This document shows positions 1 to 13,000 of a DNA stretch of 64,000 bases, piece by piece; positions within the stretch are counted from its first letter, which is position 1, and the number at the start of each line of letters is the position of its first letter. The translations under genes were made by a program, and so were the position numbers. Source of the DNA: Chrysemys picta bellii (taxonomy: Eukaryota; Chordata; Testudines; Emydidae); NCBI RefSeq assembly GCF_011386835.1, contig NC_088809.1:16894637-16958636 (forward strand), read 5' to 3'. The notes under the pieces were generated by a model. That model was not told the DNA's origin. It made no database searches and saw only the letters and a program-made list of their open reading frames with translations.

Positions 1-101
1 TTCAACAATGAAATTGGGGGGGTGGGGAGGGAAGAAGCACAAAGCACTTCACTTGGGAAGGAAAAATCAACTGCAAAATGGGGAATAACTGGCTAGGTGG
101 T
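1..101 (+). mobile_element. CR1 LINE fragment, left part
   Basis: The stretch around CACTTGGGAAGGAAAAATCA and GGGGAATAACTGGCTAGG resembles the CR1 ORF2 C-terminal region. It continues after the LTR at 899. Confidence 0.55.
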
Positions 102-898
102 TGTTAAGGTTCCTTCCCCACTTTGAACTCTAGGGTACAGATGCAGGGACCTGCATGAAAGACCCCGCCCCAAGCTTATTTTAACCAGCTTAGGTTAAAA
201 ACTTTCGCAAGGCACAAATTCCACCTTGCCTTGAACAGTATGCTGCCACCACCAAGTGATTTAGACAAAGAATCAGGTAAAGGACCACTTGGAGTCCTAT
301 TCTCTCCCCCTCCCCCCCCCCAAAGCCCTGCACCCCCTTTCTTGGGGAAAGCTTGAGAATAATATCGTCACCAGTTGGTACAAGTGAACTCAGACCCAAA
401 CCCTTGGATCTTAAGAACAATGAAAAATCAATCTGGTTCTTAAAAGAAAAATTTTAATTAAAGAAAAGGTAAAAGAATCACCTCTGTAAAATCAGGATGG
501 TAAATACTTTACAGAATAACAAAAGATTAAAAAACACGGAGGATTTCCCTTCTAAGCAAAACTTCAAAGTTACAAAAACAGGGAAAATCACAAGCTAAAA
601 CAAAAGATAACCTAACTCATTTCTTTGCTATTACTTACTATTTCTGCAATATTAGACGCTTAGCTTAGATGTATTTTCCCTGCCCTGGTTCCTTGTTGAC
701 TCTGGGAGACACAGACCACCTCCAGATTCGAAAGTTTCTCTTCTCTCCTCCTCCTCTCTCCCTCCCCCCACTGGTCCTTTTGGTCAGGTGCCATCCAGGT
801 TATCTGAGCTTCTTAACCCTTTACAGGTAAAAGAGGAATTAACCCTTTACAGGGTAAAGAGGGATTTTATGCTACCCTTAGCTGTATGTTTTAGGACA
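102..898. mobile_element. Solo LTR-like element inserted in a CR1
   Basis: The segment starts TGTTAAGG and ends GGACA (TG...CA), about 797 bp. It interrupts CR1 sequence that reads into it at 1-101 and resumes at 899. I recognise the sequence as a recurrent turtle LTR type, but cannot say whether it is of gypsy or retroviral origin. No coding sequence is present. A target duplication is not clear: GTGGT and GTGAA share only three bases. Confidence 0.55.
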
Positions 899-1550
899 GT
901 GAAAAGGATCTGGGGGTTGAAGTGGATCACAAATTAAATGAGTCAACAATGTGGTGCACTTGACTAAGAATATTCATCTTTTTCACATGTTAACAGGAGT
1001 TCTGTATGTAAGACACAGGAGGTAATCGTCCTCTGCTCAGCACTGATGAGACAACAATTTGAGGTACTGTGGTGCCTAGAATTGTCTACACTTCAGGAAA
1101 GATGTGGACAAATTTGAAAAGTCCAGAGGAAAGCAACACAAATGATAAAACGTTTAGAAAACGTAATCTGAGGGAAGGCTAAAAAAGTCCTCTTTCTTCT
1201 TGAGAAAAGACCGGAGGGGAGGGGAGGAGAGAACCTGATAGGATAATATATTAAGGGTGGCTGTAAAGAGGTCTGTGAACAGTTATCTGGCATGTCTACT
1301 GAAAGTAGGACCAGAAGTAGTGGGTTTAATTTGCAGTAAGGGAGACTTACAACTTTCTAATTATAAAGCTAGGTAAGCTCTGGAATAGGCTTCCAAGGGA
1401 GGTTGTGGAATCCCTAACACTGGTGGGTTTTAAGAACAAGTTAAACACCTGTCAGGGATGGTCTAGGCATACCTGGTATTGCCTTAGCATTGGGGGCTGG
1501 ATGACCTCTGAGGCCTTTCCAGCCCTACGTTTCTATGATGCTAAGGAGGG
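899..1550 (+). mobile_element. CR1 LINE 3' end, right part
   Basis: It contains the usual CR1 blocks GATCTGGGGGTTGAAGTGG, CACTTCAGGAAAGATGTGG and GGGAGGTTGTGGAATC, then AAACACCTGTCAGGGATGG and GATGACCTCTGAGG at the end. It is decayed, with stops in all frames. Confidence 0.75.
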
Positions 1551-2048
1551 GCATGATCAACACCTATCAGGAAGAAATTCTTTTGTGGGAGCAGTATATT
1601 CAGAACTAAATTGACCTTTTAGCTCCATATATTGTGGGACACAACAGTCTAGTTCACCACATCAGCAGAAATAGCTCCTCTAATGCACAAATGGACTTAA
1701 ACGCTTGAGAGCCATATCCTTTTGTGGGATTGGGGTTCCCACTCATAAATAACGTTGACCAACTAGAAGGCAAAATATAACATCTTCTGCATGGATGAGT
1801 GAGTCAAGCGCCAGCTAAGATGCTTTTCTGATTCACTGGGGCAGCCACTTCATATATGCCTTCCCACCATCTCCACTCTTTCCCAGAGTCCTTTGGAAGG
1901 ATGAGATGAACCATTTTGATACTCATAGCCACACCAGTTTTGATTTTTGGAACTCTTCCATCTTGCAGTTAACCACCTGTTGTTACCACCTCTTCTGGAC
2001 ATAATTTCACAAAACCATCTAATCCTTCATCCAAATTTGCAGTCTGCA

Positions 2049-2428
2049 TCTAAGTTTCCTCTAAACTGCATGGCTGTGCGCTGCACAGCAGCCTCTTAAG
2101 CGCTGCTCAGGCTGCCTTGGGGAGAGATGCCCCAGCCTGAACCTGCCGGGGGAGGGGCACCCCTCCATCTGCCATGGCCAGAGGAGAGAGCTGGGGGAAG
2201 TTCTCTCTCCCCACAGTAGCACTGGGGCAGTCTGTACCTCCCAAACCCCTATCCCCACCCCAGAGCCTGTAGCCCCAGACGGAGCCCTTTCCCTGCTTCT
2301 CAGCCCTACCCCGTCATATAAATTTTATTATGTGCACCAATATGCAGGTTGTCTCACACCACCTCCATATTGGGGCACATAACAAAATTCATTCTGCATG
2401 TGCGTTGGAAATATTAGAGGGAACACTG
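2049..2428. mobile_element. hAT-type non-autonomous element
   Basis: The right end TTAGAGGGAACACTG is the inverse of the left AGTTTCCTCTAA region. Flanks AGTCTGCA (2041-2048) and GCTCTGCA (2429-2436) agree at 6 of 8 bases, compatible with an old 8-bp target duplication. The internal part is GC-rich, with no coding sequence. Confidence 0.55.
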
Positions 2429-3359
2429 GCTCTGCATCTGACAGCTTGAATGCTGGTTGGTTGACTTCCATGGATAGAAGCTGCTTGGTACAGGTTCAGG
2501 ACTTTCCGATTCGGAGCAGGTAAGTATCCACCAGGTTAAAATAGGCAAAAAAGGGAACATTGTCTTCATCCACTGGAGACTTCCATTCCTCAGACATTGA
2601 GCTATTAACTGGTTTGAGAGTCCACTTGGCCACAATATCGGCCTGTTATCCTCCCATACAAGATTTCTCAATAGTCCTAGATTCCTGAAACAGCAAATGT
2701 ATTTCCTCTCTAGCCATTCTGTATGGGACTCCAGTATGGTCCTTGCTTCTGACAGAACTGCCTTTCAAACCGTGTCAGATTGTTTTACCTAGCAAGTTAG
2801 ACTGCATTCTGAGTGGCAACTACTTCAGCTTGCAGAATGAGTGAGATTGAAGCTTTGGTGGTGGTCATTCTACTCTGTGTTGCAAGGACAGCAACTCTGA
2901 AACAACCTTTAGGCAAGGTCTTAGACTTTCACCTGAGTCAATACATTTAAAGGGGCAAAACTTCATACTTTAGATATTCTGGGAACTCTCTGATATGAAT
3001 AGTGTTTTTTTAATATTAAAGAAATACTCTTTGGGGAATTATGCCATAATGGGCTACATTAATTTCCTGGATAGAGATTGGAGAATAAATGCTACCAGCA
3101 CTGGTAGGGCCCATTTACCTGTGGATGTGATAGATGACAGCTTTTCTTGATTAAAGGAGGAGGGGGGGGGGGGAAAGCTAATGAGGTGGTGCAGTGTTAG
3201 ACCTGGTTTTAGTAAGTAGTGAGAACATCTTAGAGCTGGCTGTCAGAAATAACCTTGGATCAAGAGTCAATTCAGTTGGAATTAAATAGAAGGATAATCA
3301 ACCATGTTGTCACTTATGACTCTTTTTATTTCAAAAGAGCAGACTTGGGGGGGAAATCA

Positions 3360-4960
3360 AGGGAATTAATTAAAGAAGTCAACTGAGCTGAAAAGCTCAG
3401 TGACTTAAATGTGAAGGAGGCTTAGTTTTTGTATAGCTGATTGGAAGAAACTCCATCTGAAATTGTCATTCTAAGCAAGGGGGGGAAAAAATTGTAGGGA
3501 AAGGGTCCTGACCCCACTGGATGAATGACCACCTCAGAAATTTAGGAGTAAGCAGAGAGCCTATAAAGAATGGAGAAGGGTTGATCCGCAAAGAAAACTA
3601 CTTTGCGGAAGCTAGAAAATGTGGGCATAAAGTGAGATTTGCAAAGTCAAGCAGGATTAGTGCTTATCAAGGAAACTAAAATAGTGGGTTTTTTTAGTTT
3701 TATAAAGATGGATGAGGTCGGGCTGCTATGCTTTGTGGATGAGAAGGAGATTAAAGATAAACTAGGTGTGGGCCAAAACCTAAATGAATACTCAGTTTTC
3801 AATAATAGGGAGCATGAAGGCAGTGCAGCTGATAGAAATAAATGTCTAGAAATAGAAACCAAGCTCCAAGTTTTTCTTCCACCTTCCAGAATACTGAAAT
3901 CTGGCATGTTAGACTGATAGTCAGTAGTAGTGGAGTTCCTCAAGGATGGATCTTTAGTGAAAATACTTATGACTGTGGCACAAAAAGTAGGTGTGCTAAT
4001 GAAACTTGCTTATACAGAGTTGGGAGACGTTGTCAATACAGAGGAGGATGGGAATGTTCTACAGGAAGATCTGGATGACATCAAAACTTCATCCCACTTC
4101 TCACTGTAGTCCACAATACTACAGAGTGCAAGATCATGTACTTAAGCTCTAATTTCTGCTACAAGCATGGGACTCATCAGTTGGAAGCAACAGAGGAGGA
4201 GACACACCAGAGTATGTAGGTCAAACCTAGAATAACTATGAGCAACTAGTGTGATGTGGCTGTGAAAAGGCAAGTGCAATCTTAGGATGGCATTTCCAGT
4301 AGAGAGAGAAGTATGAATACCATTGTACAAGACACTGGGAAGACCTCATCTGGAATACTGTGTAAAATTCTGGTCATCCATATTTAAAAAAAAAAGGTAC
4401 AGAAAGCTAGTAGGTCCTCCATTAACCTAATCATCCTATCTTATGAGAGGAAGACTGGAAGAGCTTGGCTTGTTTAGGCTAACAAAAAGAATGCTGAGAG
4501 GGGAATATGATTGCTCTTTATAAATTATATTGAGGGGTAAATACCAGGGAGGGTGAAGAGCTATTTAAGCTAAAGGACAGTATGACCACAAGAACAAATG
4601 GGTATAAACTGCCCATGAATATATTAAGATTGAAATTTAGCAGACGGTTTCTAACCATCAGAAGGGTGAGGTTCAGGAACAGACTCACAATAAGTTGTGG
4701 GGGCAGACAACTTGCTTAGCTTTTTAAGGCAGCTGGAGAAATAGGATGCAATTGAATTACAGGGTTGCTTGTGATGGTAGGGGGCAGGAGTCAACAGCCT
4801 TGGGGCTCACTTCTAGTTTCTTACATTCCTAAAGCTCATGTTTTTGGGGGCTTCAATCAGGTACTTGTGAGGAGCAGGAAGGGATTCTTCCTCTTCTCCT
4901 CCCTCCCCCCCAATATTCTGGGAAGTTTATCTCCTTGCCCTGAAGCATCAGGAATGGCCA
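3360..4960 (+). mobile_element. Old CR1-like LINE remnant (reverse transcriptase and 3' part)
   Basis: At 3932-3955 the sequence translates as SGVPQGWIF, matching the LINE reverse-transcriptase VPQG motif. Further on, GACCTCATCTGGAATACTGT (4344) and TGGAAGAGCTTGGCTTGTTTAGGC (within 4456-4480) are typical of the CR1 C-terminal region. Many stops and gaps. Limits are approximate. Confidence 0.55.
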
Positions 4961-5239
4961 TGGCTGGAAATGGTACACTAGATGTGGTGGACCAGAGCTC
5001 TCAGGTGGCACTGAGCATTATCTCTTTTATGCACTTCGTTGGTTGGTTTGTGCTCTCATGCTCAGGGTCAAATTTATCACAATGTGGGGTTGGGAAGGGA
5101 TTTTTCCCCTAGGTCAGATTGGCAGTGACCTTGTGAAGTCTTCACCTTCTCTGCAGCATGTGGGTACAGGTCATTTGCCAGGGTTATCTGCATTTACTTC
5201 ACTTAATCATTTATCTGGAAACAAGGTGGCTTCAAGCAC

Positions 5240-5515
5240 CCTCCTGCACCCCAACCCCCTTCTGACAACACAAATTACTAGACCACCCCAGGAGGGGGAA
5301 CCAAATCCTGAGCCCTACTACCCTGGGCAGGGAAGGGGTCAAAGCCGAAGCGCAAGGGCTTCAGCCCCAGCCTGTAACCTGAGGGCTGAATCCCTGGGTG
5401 GTGAGGCTCAGGATTCAGCCCTGAGCCCCATAAAGTCTAAGCCAGACCTGACAACCCCATTAAATTGGGGTCGTGACCCACTTTGGGGTTCTGACCCACC
5501 GTTTGAGAACTGCTG
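5240..5515. mobile_element. Partial hAT-like MITE
   Basis: The right end is GACCCACCGTTTGAGAACTG CTG, the inverse of the CAG...TTCTCAAAC ends seen at 46308. The left terminus is not clear. Confidence 0.4.
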
Positions 5516-6277
5516 CCATAATGTATATGACCAGCCTGGAAGCACAACAAGCAAGATACAAATAGCCTCCCAGCAAATGCGGGGGACATAAAATACAACC
5601 CTGGCACTAGCCTCTTCTAGTCTTTCTCCCAACCCTAATCCTGCTAAACTACCTGTGGTCCTTGTGAACCACTATGTTGTGACTAAGTTGTAGGGACACT
5701 TAAGTGGTTCTCCTACTCTTCTGGATCCTGAGAGACTTTTCAGTTCCTTCAAAAGAAACAAATATTGATTAAAAATACTAACTTTTCAAATACAGCAAGA
5801 ATAATCTCCCCAATCTTGCTCTTTGCTGTGTCTCATAAGGCTAAAATGTAACCTCCAACACTAGGAATACCACCCCACATAGTAAGTACCATTGCTATTG
5901 GGTCTGCAAGACGGACTACTGAATTACAAGTCCTCTAGCGTTGCCTGTTGAGCCTCAAACTTGTTCTGACACTTACCTTCTCAGGATTTCCCCCCTAGAT
6001 CTTTGACTTTTTTCTTCTGGAGCAGGCAGATCAGGGATCATGACAGTAACGTCACTAGATACAGGACTGAGTCTAAGGACCTACTACATGTAAAAAATAT
6101 TTGCAGATGATGCATTAAGGGACACCAGACCCCGACCAGTGATCTAAAAGTGACTCTTTTTATAACCAGTCCTCTTCCCAACCTCTGTAATATGATCTGC
6201 ATACTTAACTAGTATAAAGTGCACAAAGGCTCACAAGTTTGTTTTCTTTTCTTTTTCTTTTCTTTTTTTTAAAACAG

Positions 6278-6380
6278 AGCTCAACAAAAATCCAGTGGAA
6301 GGTTTTTCAGCAGGTTTAATAGACGACAATGATCTTTACAGATGGGAAGTCCTCATTATTGGTCCTCCAGATACATTGTA
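6278..6380 (+). CDS. UBE2G1: UBE2G1 exon 2
   Basis: The acceptor is a long T-rich tract ending in aaaacag, and the donor is gtaagt at 6381. The exon runs from the last two bases of codon 16 to the first two of the Tyr in the DTLYEGG motif. It encodes the first beta strands of the UBC fold, with [13 protein letters not shown] and [11 protein letters not shown]. Phase is 1 in and 2 out, matching the neighbours. Confidence 0.96.
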
Positions 6381-7023
6381 GTAAGTACTAGCAATCTTAG
6401 TAAAACAGTGTGTACCCTAGCTTGTTTAAACTTCTGTGGTTAGAATCTCAGCAAATGTGTCATGATCACGTTAACCCTAGTTTAAGAGTAAGGTTTTAAT
6501 AGCTTGGTGCTCTTTTCACAGCAGACATTGTAGTTGTTGGATTACTGGACATTTGCTGAGTCTTATATTGCAAATACCTCTAATAGCAAAACTATTTGCA
6601 AGTTCTGTGGAACATGGAAAATGATCCTTCTTTGTGCATTTATTTGACTTCTCTTTGGGGAGGGGAGGGAATAGAGGAGCTTCTGGGATCCTCTATTTGC
6701 TCGTAAAAACGGCCCTACTGGGTCAGACTAAAGGTCCATCTAGCCCAGTAGCCTGTCTTCCAACAGTGGCCAACACCAGGTGCCCCAGAGGTAATGTACA
6801 GAACAGGGAATCAAGTGATCCTTCCCTATCACCCATTCCCAACTTCTAGCAAAGAGAGGCTAGGGACACCATCCATGCCCAACCTGGCTAATAGCCATTG
6901 ATGGACCTATCCTCCATGAATGTACCTAGTTCTCTTTTGAACCCAGTTAGTCTTGGCCTTCACAACATCCTCTGGCAAAGAGTTCCACAGGTTGACACTG
7001 CATTGTATGAAGAAATACTTCGT

Positions 7024-7062
<39 letters not shown>

Positions 7063-10000
7063 CTGCTGTCTTGGTTTCATTTGGTGACCCCCTAGATCTT
7101 GTGGTGTATGTAAATAAGGAAGTGTTTACTCTTTGTCCACATCAATCATGATTTTATAGATCTCTATCATATTTCTCCCATATTTCTGGTTAGTCACTTC
7201 TATTTTTTTCCAAGCTGAAAACTCCCAGTCTTATTGCTTCTCATATGGAAGCTGTTTCATAACCCTAATCATTTTTGTTGCCCCTTTTCTGAACCTTTTT
7301 CTAATTCCAATATCTTTTTTTGAGATGGGGGGCAACCCCGTCTGCACTCAGTATTCAGGATGTGGGCATATCATGGATTTATATAGAAGCAATGTGATAT
7401 TTTCTGTCTTATTATCTATCCCTTTCTTAACGATTCCCAACATTGTTGACTTTTTTGACTGCCACTGCACGTTGAGTGGATGTTTTCAGAGCACTATCTG
7501 CATTGACTCCCAGATCTTTCTTGAGTGGTAACAGCTAATTTAGACCCTCATTTTATATTTATAGTTGGAATTGTTTTCCAGTGGGCATTCCTTTGCATTT
7601 ATCAAGATTGAATTTAATCTGCCATTTTGTTGCCCAGTCACCCATGTGCACTTAACCCTTTGTTTCCCCTAGTGTCACTAGTCAACTGAAGCCTTTTGAG
7701 TGCTACAAACATTACTTGGCTCTAACCATAATAAGTATATCCTTCATAGAATGTCAAAGACCAGTGGCACAAAAGGTTGAGACAACTGGGAACTTGGTTA
7801 GCTGCAGCAGATAGCCACTGACTTCTTTTGTGCCTTGTCAAACCTTGTGTTCCATACTGTTTTTTACAGTGACTTTCCAAAGGGTGCCAAAGAAGACTTA
7901 CTATGTTTGAGAGAGGCATTTTCCCCACGTGGCAACTCTCTACCTGGTTTAGCCTGCCAGTTGAACCAGTGTCATGGGGCATGGCAGCTACTGCGGCTGC
8001 CTACTGGCAGCTACTTGGGGTGTAAAAGAGGTAGTACCTCAAAGTCAGGACAGTCACACTTTGTTTCACTTTTTTCTTTCATCTTTGCTTTGCACCCAGC
8101 TCTGACATAAGAATGGTCATAATGGGTCAGTATCCTGTCTTCTGACAGTAACTGGTGTCGATGCATCGGGGAATGAACAGAACAAGGCAGTTATTGAGTG
8201 ATCCATCCACTGAGCCACAACTGTAGTGTGGGTTGTATGCCTGACCATCTTGGCTAATAGCCATTGATAGATGTGTCCTCCATGTATTGATCTAATTCTT
8301 TGATGTTCACAACGTCCCCTGGCAAAGAGTTCTATAGGTTGCCTGCATGTTTAGGTAAGTACACACAATGGTTATTAGCCAAGATGGTCAGGGATACTCA
8401 CAGACACATGCTCTGCATGTCCCTAAACATCTGACCTCTAGAATCTGAGATTGGATGATAGGAGATGGATTGCTCAATAAATTGCCCTGTTCTGTTGATT
8501 CCCTCTGAAGTATCTGGCAGTAGTCCCTTTCAGAAGATGATACTGGGCTAGATGGGCCATTGGTCTGACCCAGTGTGGCCATTATGTGAGTGAAGGCTGT
8601 GAAGTGAGGACAAGTTTAAAAAGAAACATTCAGAGTGCAACTATCCTGATTTTTTCAGAAGTGCTCCTTCTCCTTCTACACCCATATAATCAATCTCTGA
8701 TAGTAGCTTCTCAAGCCATTTCCCCCATATCTAATGGGGTGAAACTGGCTGCATGCTGGCATCAGTCCTCTTGAGTCTCTTCACAGCCATTCTGAATTAT
8801 GCAACTGACAACCTTCAAAAGGGCACTTACATAAGTAGGGCCCTACCAAATTCACAGCCATGGAAGAACGTGTGTCAGATCATGAAATTTGGCCTCCCGC
8901 CGTGAAATGTGGTCTTATGTGCTTTTACTCTATACTATACAGGTTTCATGAGGAGACCAGTGCTTCTCAATCTGGGGGTCCTGACGCAAAAGGAAGTTGC
9001 AGGGGGGGGGGTATAAAGTTATTTTACAGGGCTTGTGGTATTGCCACCCTTACTTCTGCACTTCCTACAGAGCTGGGCAGCCAGAGAGCAGTGGCTGTTG
9101 GCTGGGTTTCCAGCTCTGAAGGCAGCACCCCAGCAGCACAGAAGTGAGGGTGGCAATACCATACTAGGCCACCCTTATTTCTGTGTTGCTGCTTTCAGAG
9201 CTGGGTAGTTGGAGAGTGGCAGGAGTGCTGACTAAGGGCCCAGCTCTGCAGGCACAGAAGTAATGGTGGTAATATCCTATTATGCCATACTTATTTCTGC
9301 GCTGCTGCTGGCAGTGGCTCTGCCTTCGGAGCTGGGCTCCCAGCCAGCAGCTGCTGTTCTCCAGCCGTGAAGGCAGCAGTAGCACAGAAATAAGGGTAGC
9401 AGTACTGTAACATGCTACAATAACCCTGTGAACCCCCATCTCCTTTGTGGGTCAGGACCCCTACAATTACAACACTCTGAAATTTCAGATTTAAGTAGCT
9501 GGAACAATGAAATTTACAATTTTTAAAATCCCATGACCATAAAATTGACCAAAATGGATCACGAATTTGGTAGGGCCCTATACATAAAGCAAAGAACTGG
9601 TAGAAAACTTCAGTCTCCAAAAGCTTATGATAAAAGTCCTCAAGGAACTAGTATGTTGAAGCCCTTTTTGTGGATCATTGTGCTCTTCTTAATAGTGGAA
9701 GTGATCTACAGCTTATCCTGGACAGGCTCTCTGAGGCAGCTAAACAATTAGGATTCACCATCAACTTGGAAAAAAACGAAATCCTCTTCTAACAAGTCCC
9801 ATCAACCACTGCACAAACATCACCCTCAATGGTATAAAGAATGTCAAACATGTCACATATTGTGATAGTACCATCCCAAGTGATGGTTCCCTGGTTCAGG
9901 AAATACCAAACAGAAAATGAAAGGCAGTCCAGGCTTTTTGAATCGTTCATCATAGGATACTCAATCAGCAGATTATCACTGTCATCCAAATGGATGTACA

Positions 10001-13000
10001 GTGTAGCATCCCTTTATACAGGCATGAGAAATGCTGTCTTCGCTCTCTTCTGAAGGTCTGCTGGCAAGACCAAGTATCAAATTTTTCATCCGGGCGGCAG
10101 GATGTGGAAAAATGGAATAAACCACATTGAGACAAATTATTATCAGAAGCTCAGTTTGGATGGACAGGTCACATCAGAAGTGGGGGTGCTGGACTTTCTG
10201 GGGCATATAAGATGAGTTGTAACTCAAAGTGCAGCAAGAGGTGGTCAGCGTAAGTGCCTCAGCCAGCCTTAAGCAGCATCTCAACTCATGGGGCATAAGT
10301 GGTGTGTGGTGTGTGTGGGTTTTTTTTTCCCTCTCCCTGTGAAAACAGAGCCAGGGATAGACCTGAATGGAGAGCAACTATTCAGGGTCTTAAACATTTT
10401 GAGTGACGGTCATGGGAAGAAGAGAATTTTTTTTGGGGGGGTGGGGGGGTGAAGGTGGGTAGGAAGAGCCAAGCATCATGCCATGTCTCCAGTGGGAGCA
10501 TGCCAATAGGACATCTGTTTGCAACCTTGCTGCTTGCCAGTTGAATTACGCAGACACCAGATACCATGACATAATCTTCATAACGGCAGACAGACATATG
10601 TAAATCATAGTTCAGGTGGCACTTTGTAGCTATTGATTTGCTTATAACTACATCTGGGGGCTGTAACTTGTTAGGTTCTCACCTTTTTGTTTTCTTTCTC
10701 CTCCTTCTCCTGGGTGTCTGTGTGGAGAAGGGTAACCACCTTCTGCTAGGTATTCACTAGGCCAGGGGATTATCAAACTTTTTTGCTGGGGCCCCCTTTG
10801 AAAATATTTCAGGCAGTTGACACCCCTGCCCCTAATACTATGCCTCCCTTACTTCTGTGTTGCTGCTGGCAGTGGCTCTGCCTTTAGAGCTGGGCACCTG
10901 ACCAGCAGCTGCTGCTCTGACTGCCCAGCTCTAAAGGCAGCACAGAAGTAAGGGTGGCAATTCTGCAATCCCTCCCTCATCTCCCCTGCCCCCCCCCATG
11001 GCCTTGTGATCCCCTTTTGAGTCAGGACCCACAGTTTGAGAAATGCTGCCTTATGCTCAGGCAAACAAAGTAGTATCCTGCTTTCTCTGAGAAGCTTCCT
11101 GCCCCCATCCCAGCCTGTTAGTGGAGCAGCCAGGACTAATCCCTTGCCTATAGTACAGATTTGCCTGCTGCAAGGGATTGCTAAGCATCTGCAGCAGGGA
11201 AAGGACAGCAGCTGCTTCAGTGAGGGAGGCATTGCCCCTACGTGACTGATTGAGGCAACTGTCTCTAAGTTTCAGGGCTCAGAATGCTGGGAGCTTACAA
11301 TAAGATTCTGTCACTTTGCAACTTAGCACCCAGGTTGGATGCCACGGGTTTAATTTCACTGCTGCACTCGATTCAATTTCCTGTTCTCAGGAAATGGGCT
11401 ATTCTGACTATCACTCAACTTTTCAGTTCCCTTATGAAGTCCGCACCGCTTGTTTAAGATCTAAGTGAGTCTGGATCAAACTAAAAGAACCCTGGGTGCT
11501 TGACTCATTCCTCTGCTATAACCATTAGACTATGCAACTTAATTACTTTGCTCATACAGAACCTATCTTTCTAGCTTGCTCCCATAAGCATCTGGATTCA
11601 GCAGCCAGTCCTGTCTTGTCAGTCCTGTTCACTATGCCCATGGGAAACACCTGTTATGAGTCACTACATTTGACAGGGCAATAAGTATAAACTGCAAAGT
11701 TGTAGTTTATAAAGGTACAGCAGCTTGCATATGGCAATAGCCTTTCTAATTGAATGGGTTAAAGGCTTATTGTTGGCTCAGTGCATGACTCAGAATACTG
11801 CATTCTTCTTTAGGGACTTGAGTTCTAGATTTGTTTTTAAAAAAAAAAAAATCTCCCAGCTGGGTGCATCAGTGTTGCAAAAAAATTACCAAGAGGGTAT
11901 TGAGCTTTAAAAGGTTCTACAATTTACAGTACCCAGGCCCCTAATTCAATGTTTTCCTCCAGGGATTTGGGATTTCTTGATGGCACGCTAATATACAAAT
12001 AGTGCAAAGGTGTTGAGTATTTAGCCATCTCTTCATGAACACCACTCTGCTGCTTCAATCTTTTTCCTCTTTATATTGAGGCAGTAACTTGCCTATCATG
12101 AGTGTCCAACATCTAATCAATGTCTCCTCTTCAAATTGTAGTGTCTTAATGTTCATTAGAAGTCCAAGCCTTTTTAAGCTCTAGCTGACAATGATGGCAA
12201 CTGCAGAGGAGCTTGTCATAGTAGTCCACTCATAGCACTAGAGTCGCAACAACCTCCTCTCCCAACTTCCAATGCCAGGCCTTCTCTACTGAAACTGAAC
12301 GTCTACTCCATGAAGTAGTAGGAATAAGGGCAGTGTGTGGTAAGAGGAAATAAGCTTTAACGTGACACCTTTGCTTGTTTCTAGCTATGTAGGGATTCAC
12401 ACTTACCAAGACCATATCTTCCTTGGCTTCAAACCTCCATACTTAGACTCAAATTTAACTGATCTGGTGGTTTAAGTACATTTGTACCTAATTCTGTTTA
12501 ACTCCAACCCAGTTAAATTGGTCAAAATATAGATTCTCTGTTAATGCTAGAAAATAACTTGGTTGTGCTGGTAATGAGCCCTTGATATCAGAGTGCAGAA
12601 ATCCTTCATTGGAAGCATCGGTCAAGAATGATGGTGCTAAGGGTCCCGAGAACACTGTTTAGACTATTGATTTGGCAAATTTCCCTGAGATTCCTTGACT
12701 TAGTAGGTACTTCTAAATCTGAGTATTGCACCAGTAAACCTAGCTATAGATCAGACCTGTCCACTGATGAGGTGACCCACATGTGGAACAGGTATCAGGG
12801 TTCTATGCTTGCTTTTTCTTCTGGGAGTTGAATTGGGGGTATTGATGGGATCCCCAGTCATGAGACGGCAGTGGGAGCCTGGAAGCTAACTTGTAAGCCG
12901 TGACTCTAAATGTTCACTTCCTCACTTAGCTAGCTGGGAGCTCTATGGAATTTTGAGTTAAAATGACACTTTGTCCTCTGGAAAAATAAAATACTCCTAA

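Noticed and set aside
5043..5591. 182-codon open frame
   Set aside because: It crosses from a CR1 remnant into a hAT-like MITE, so it is not a coherent gene.
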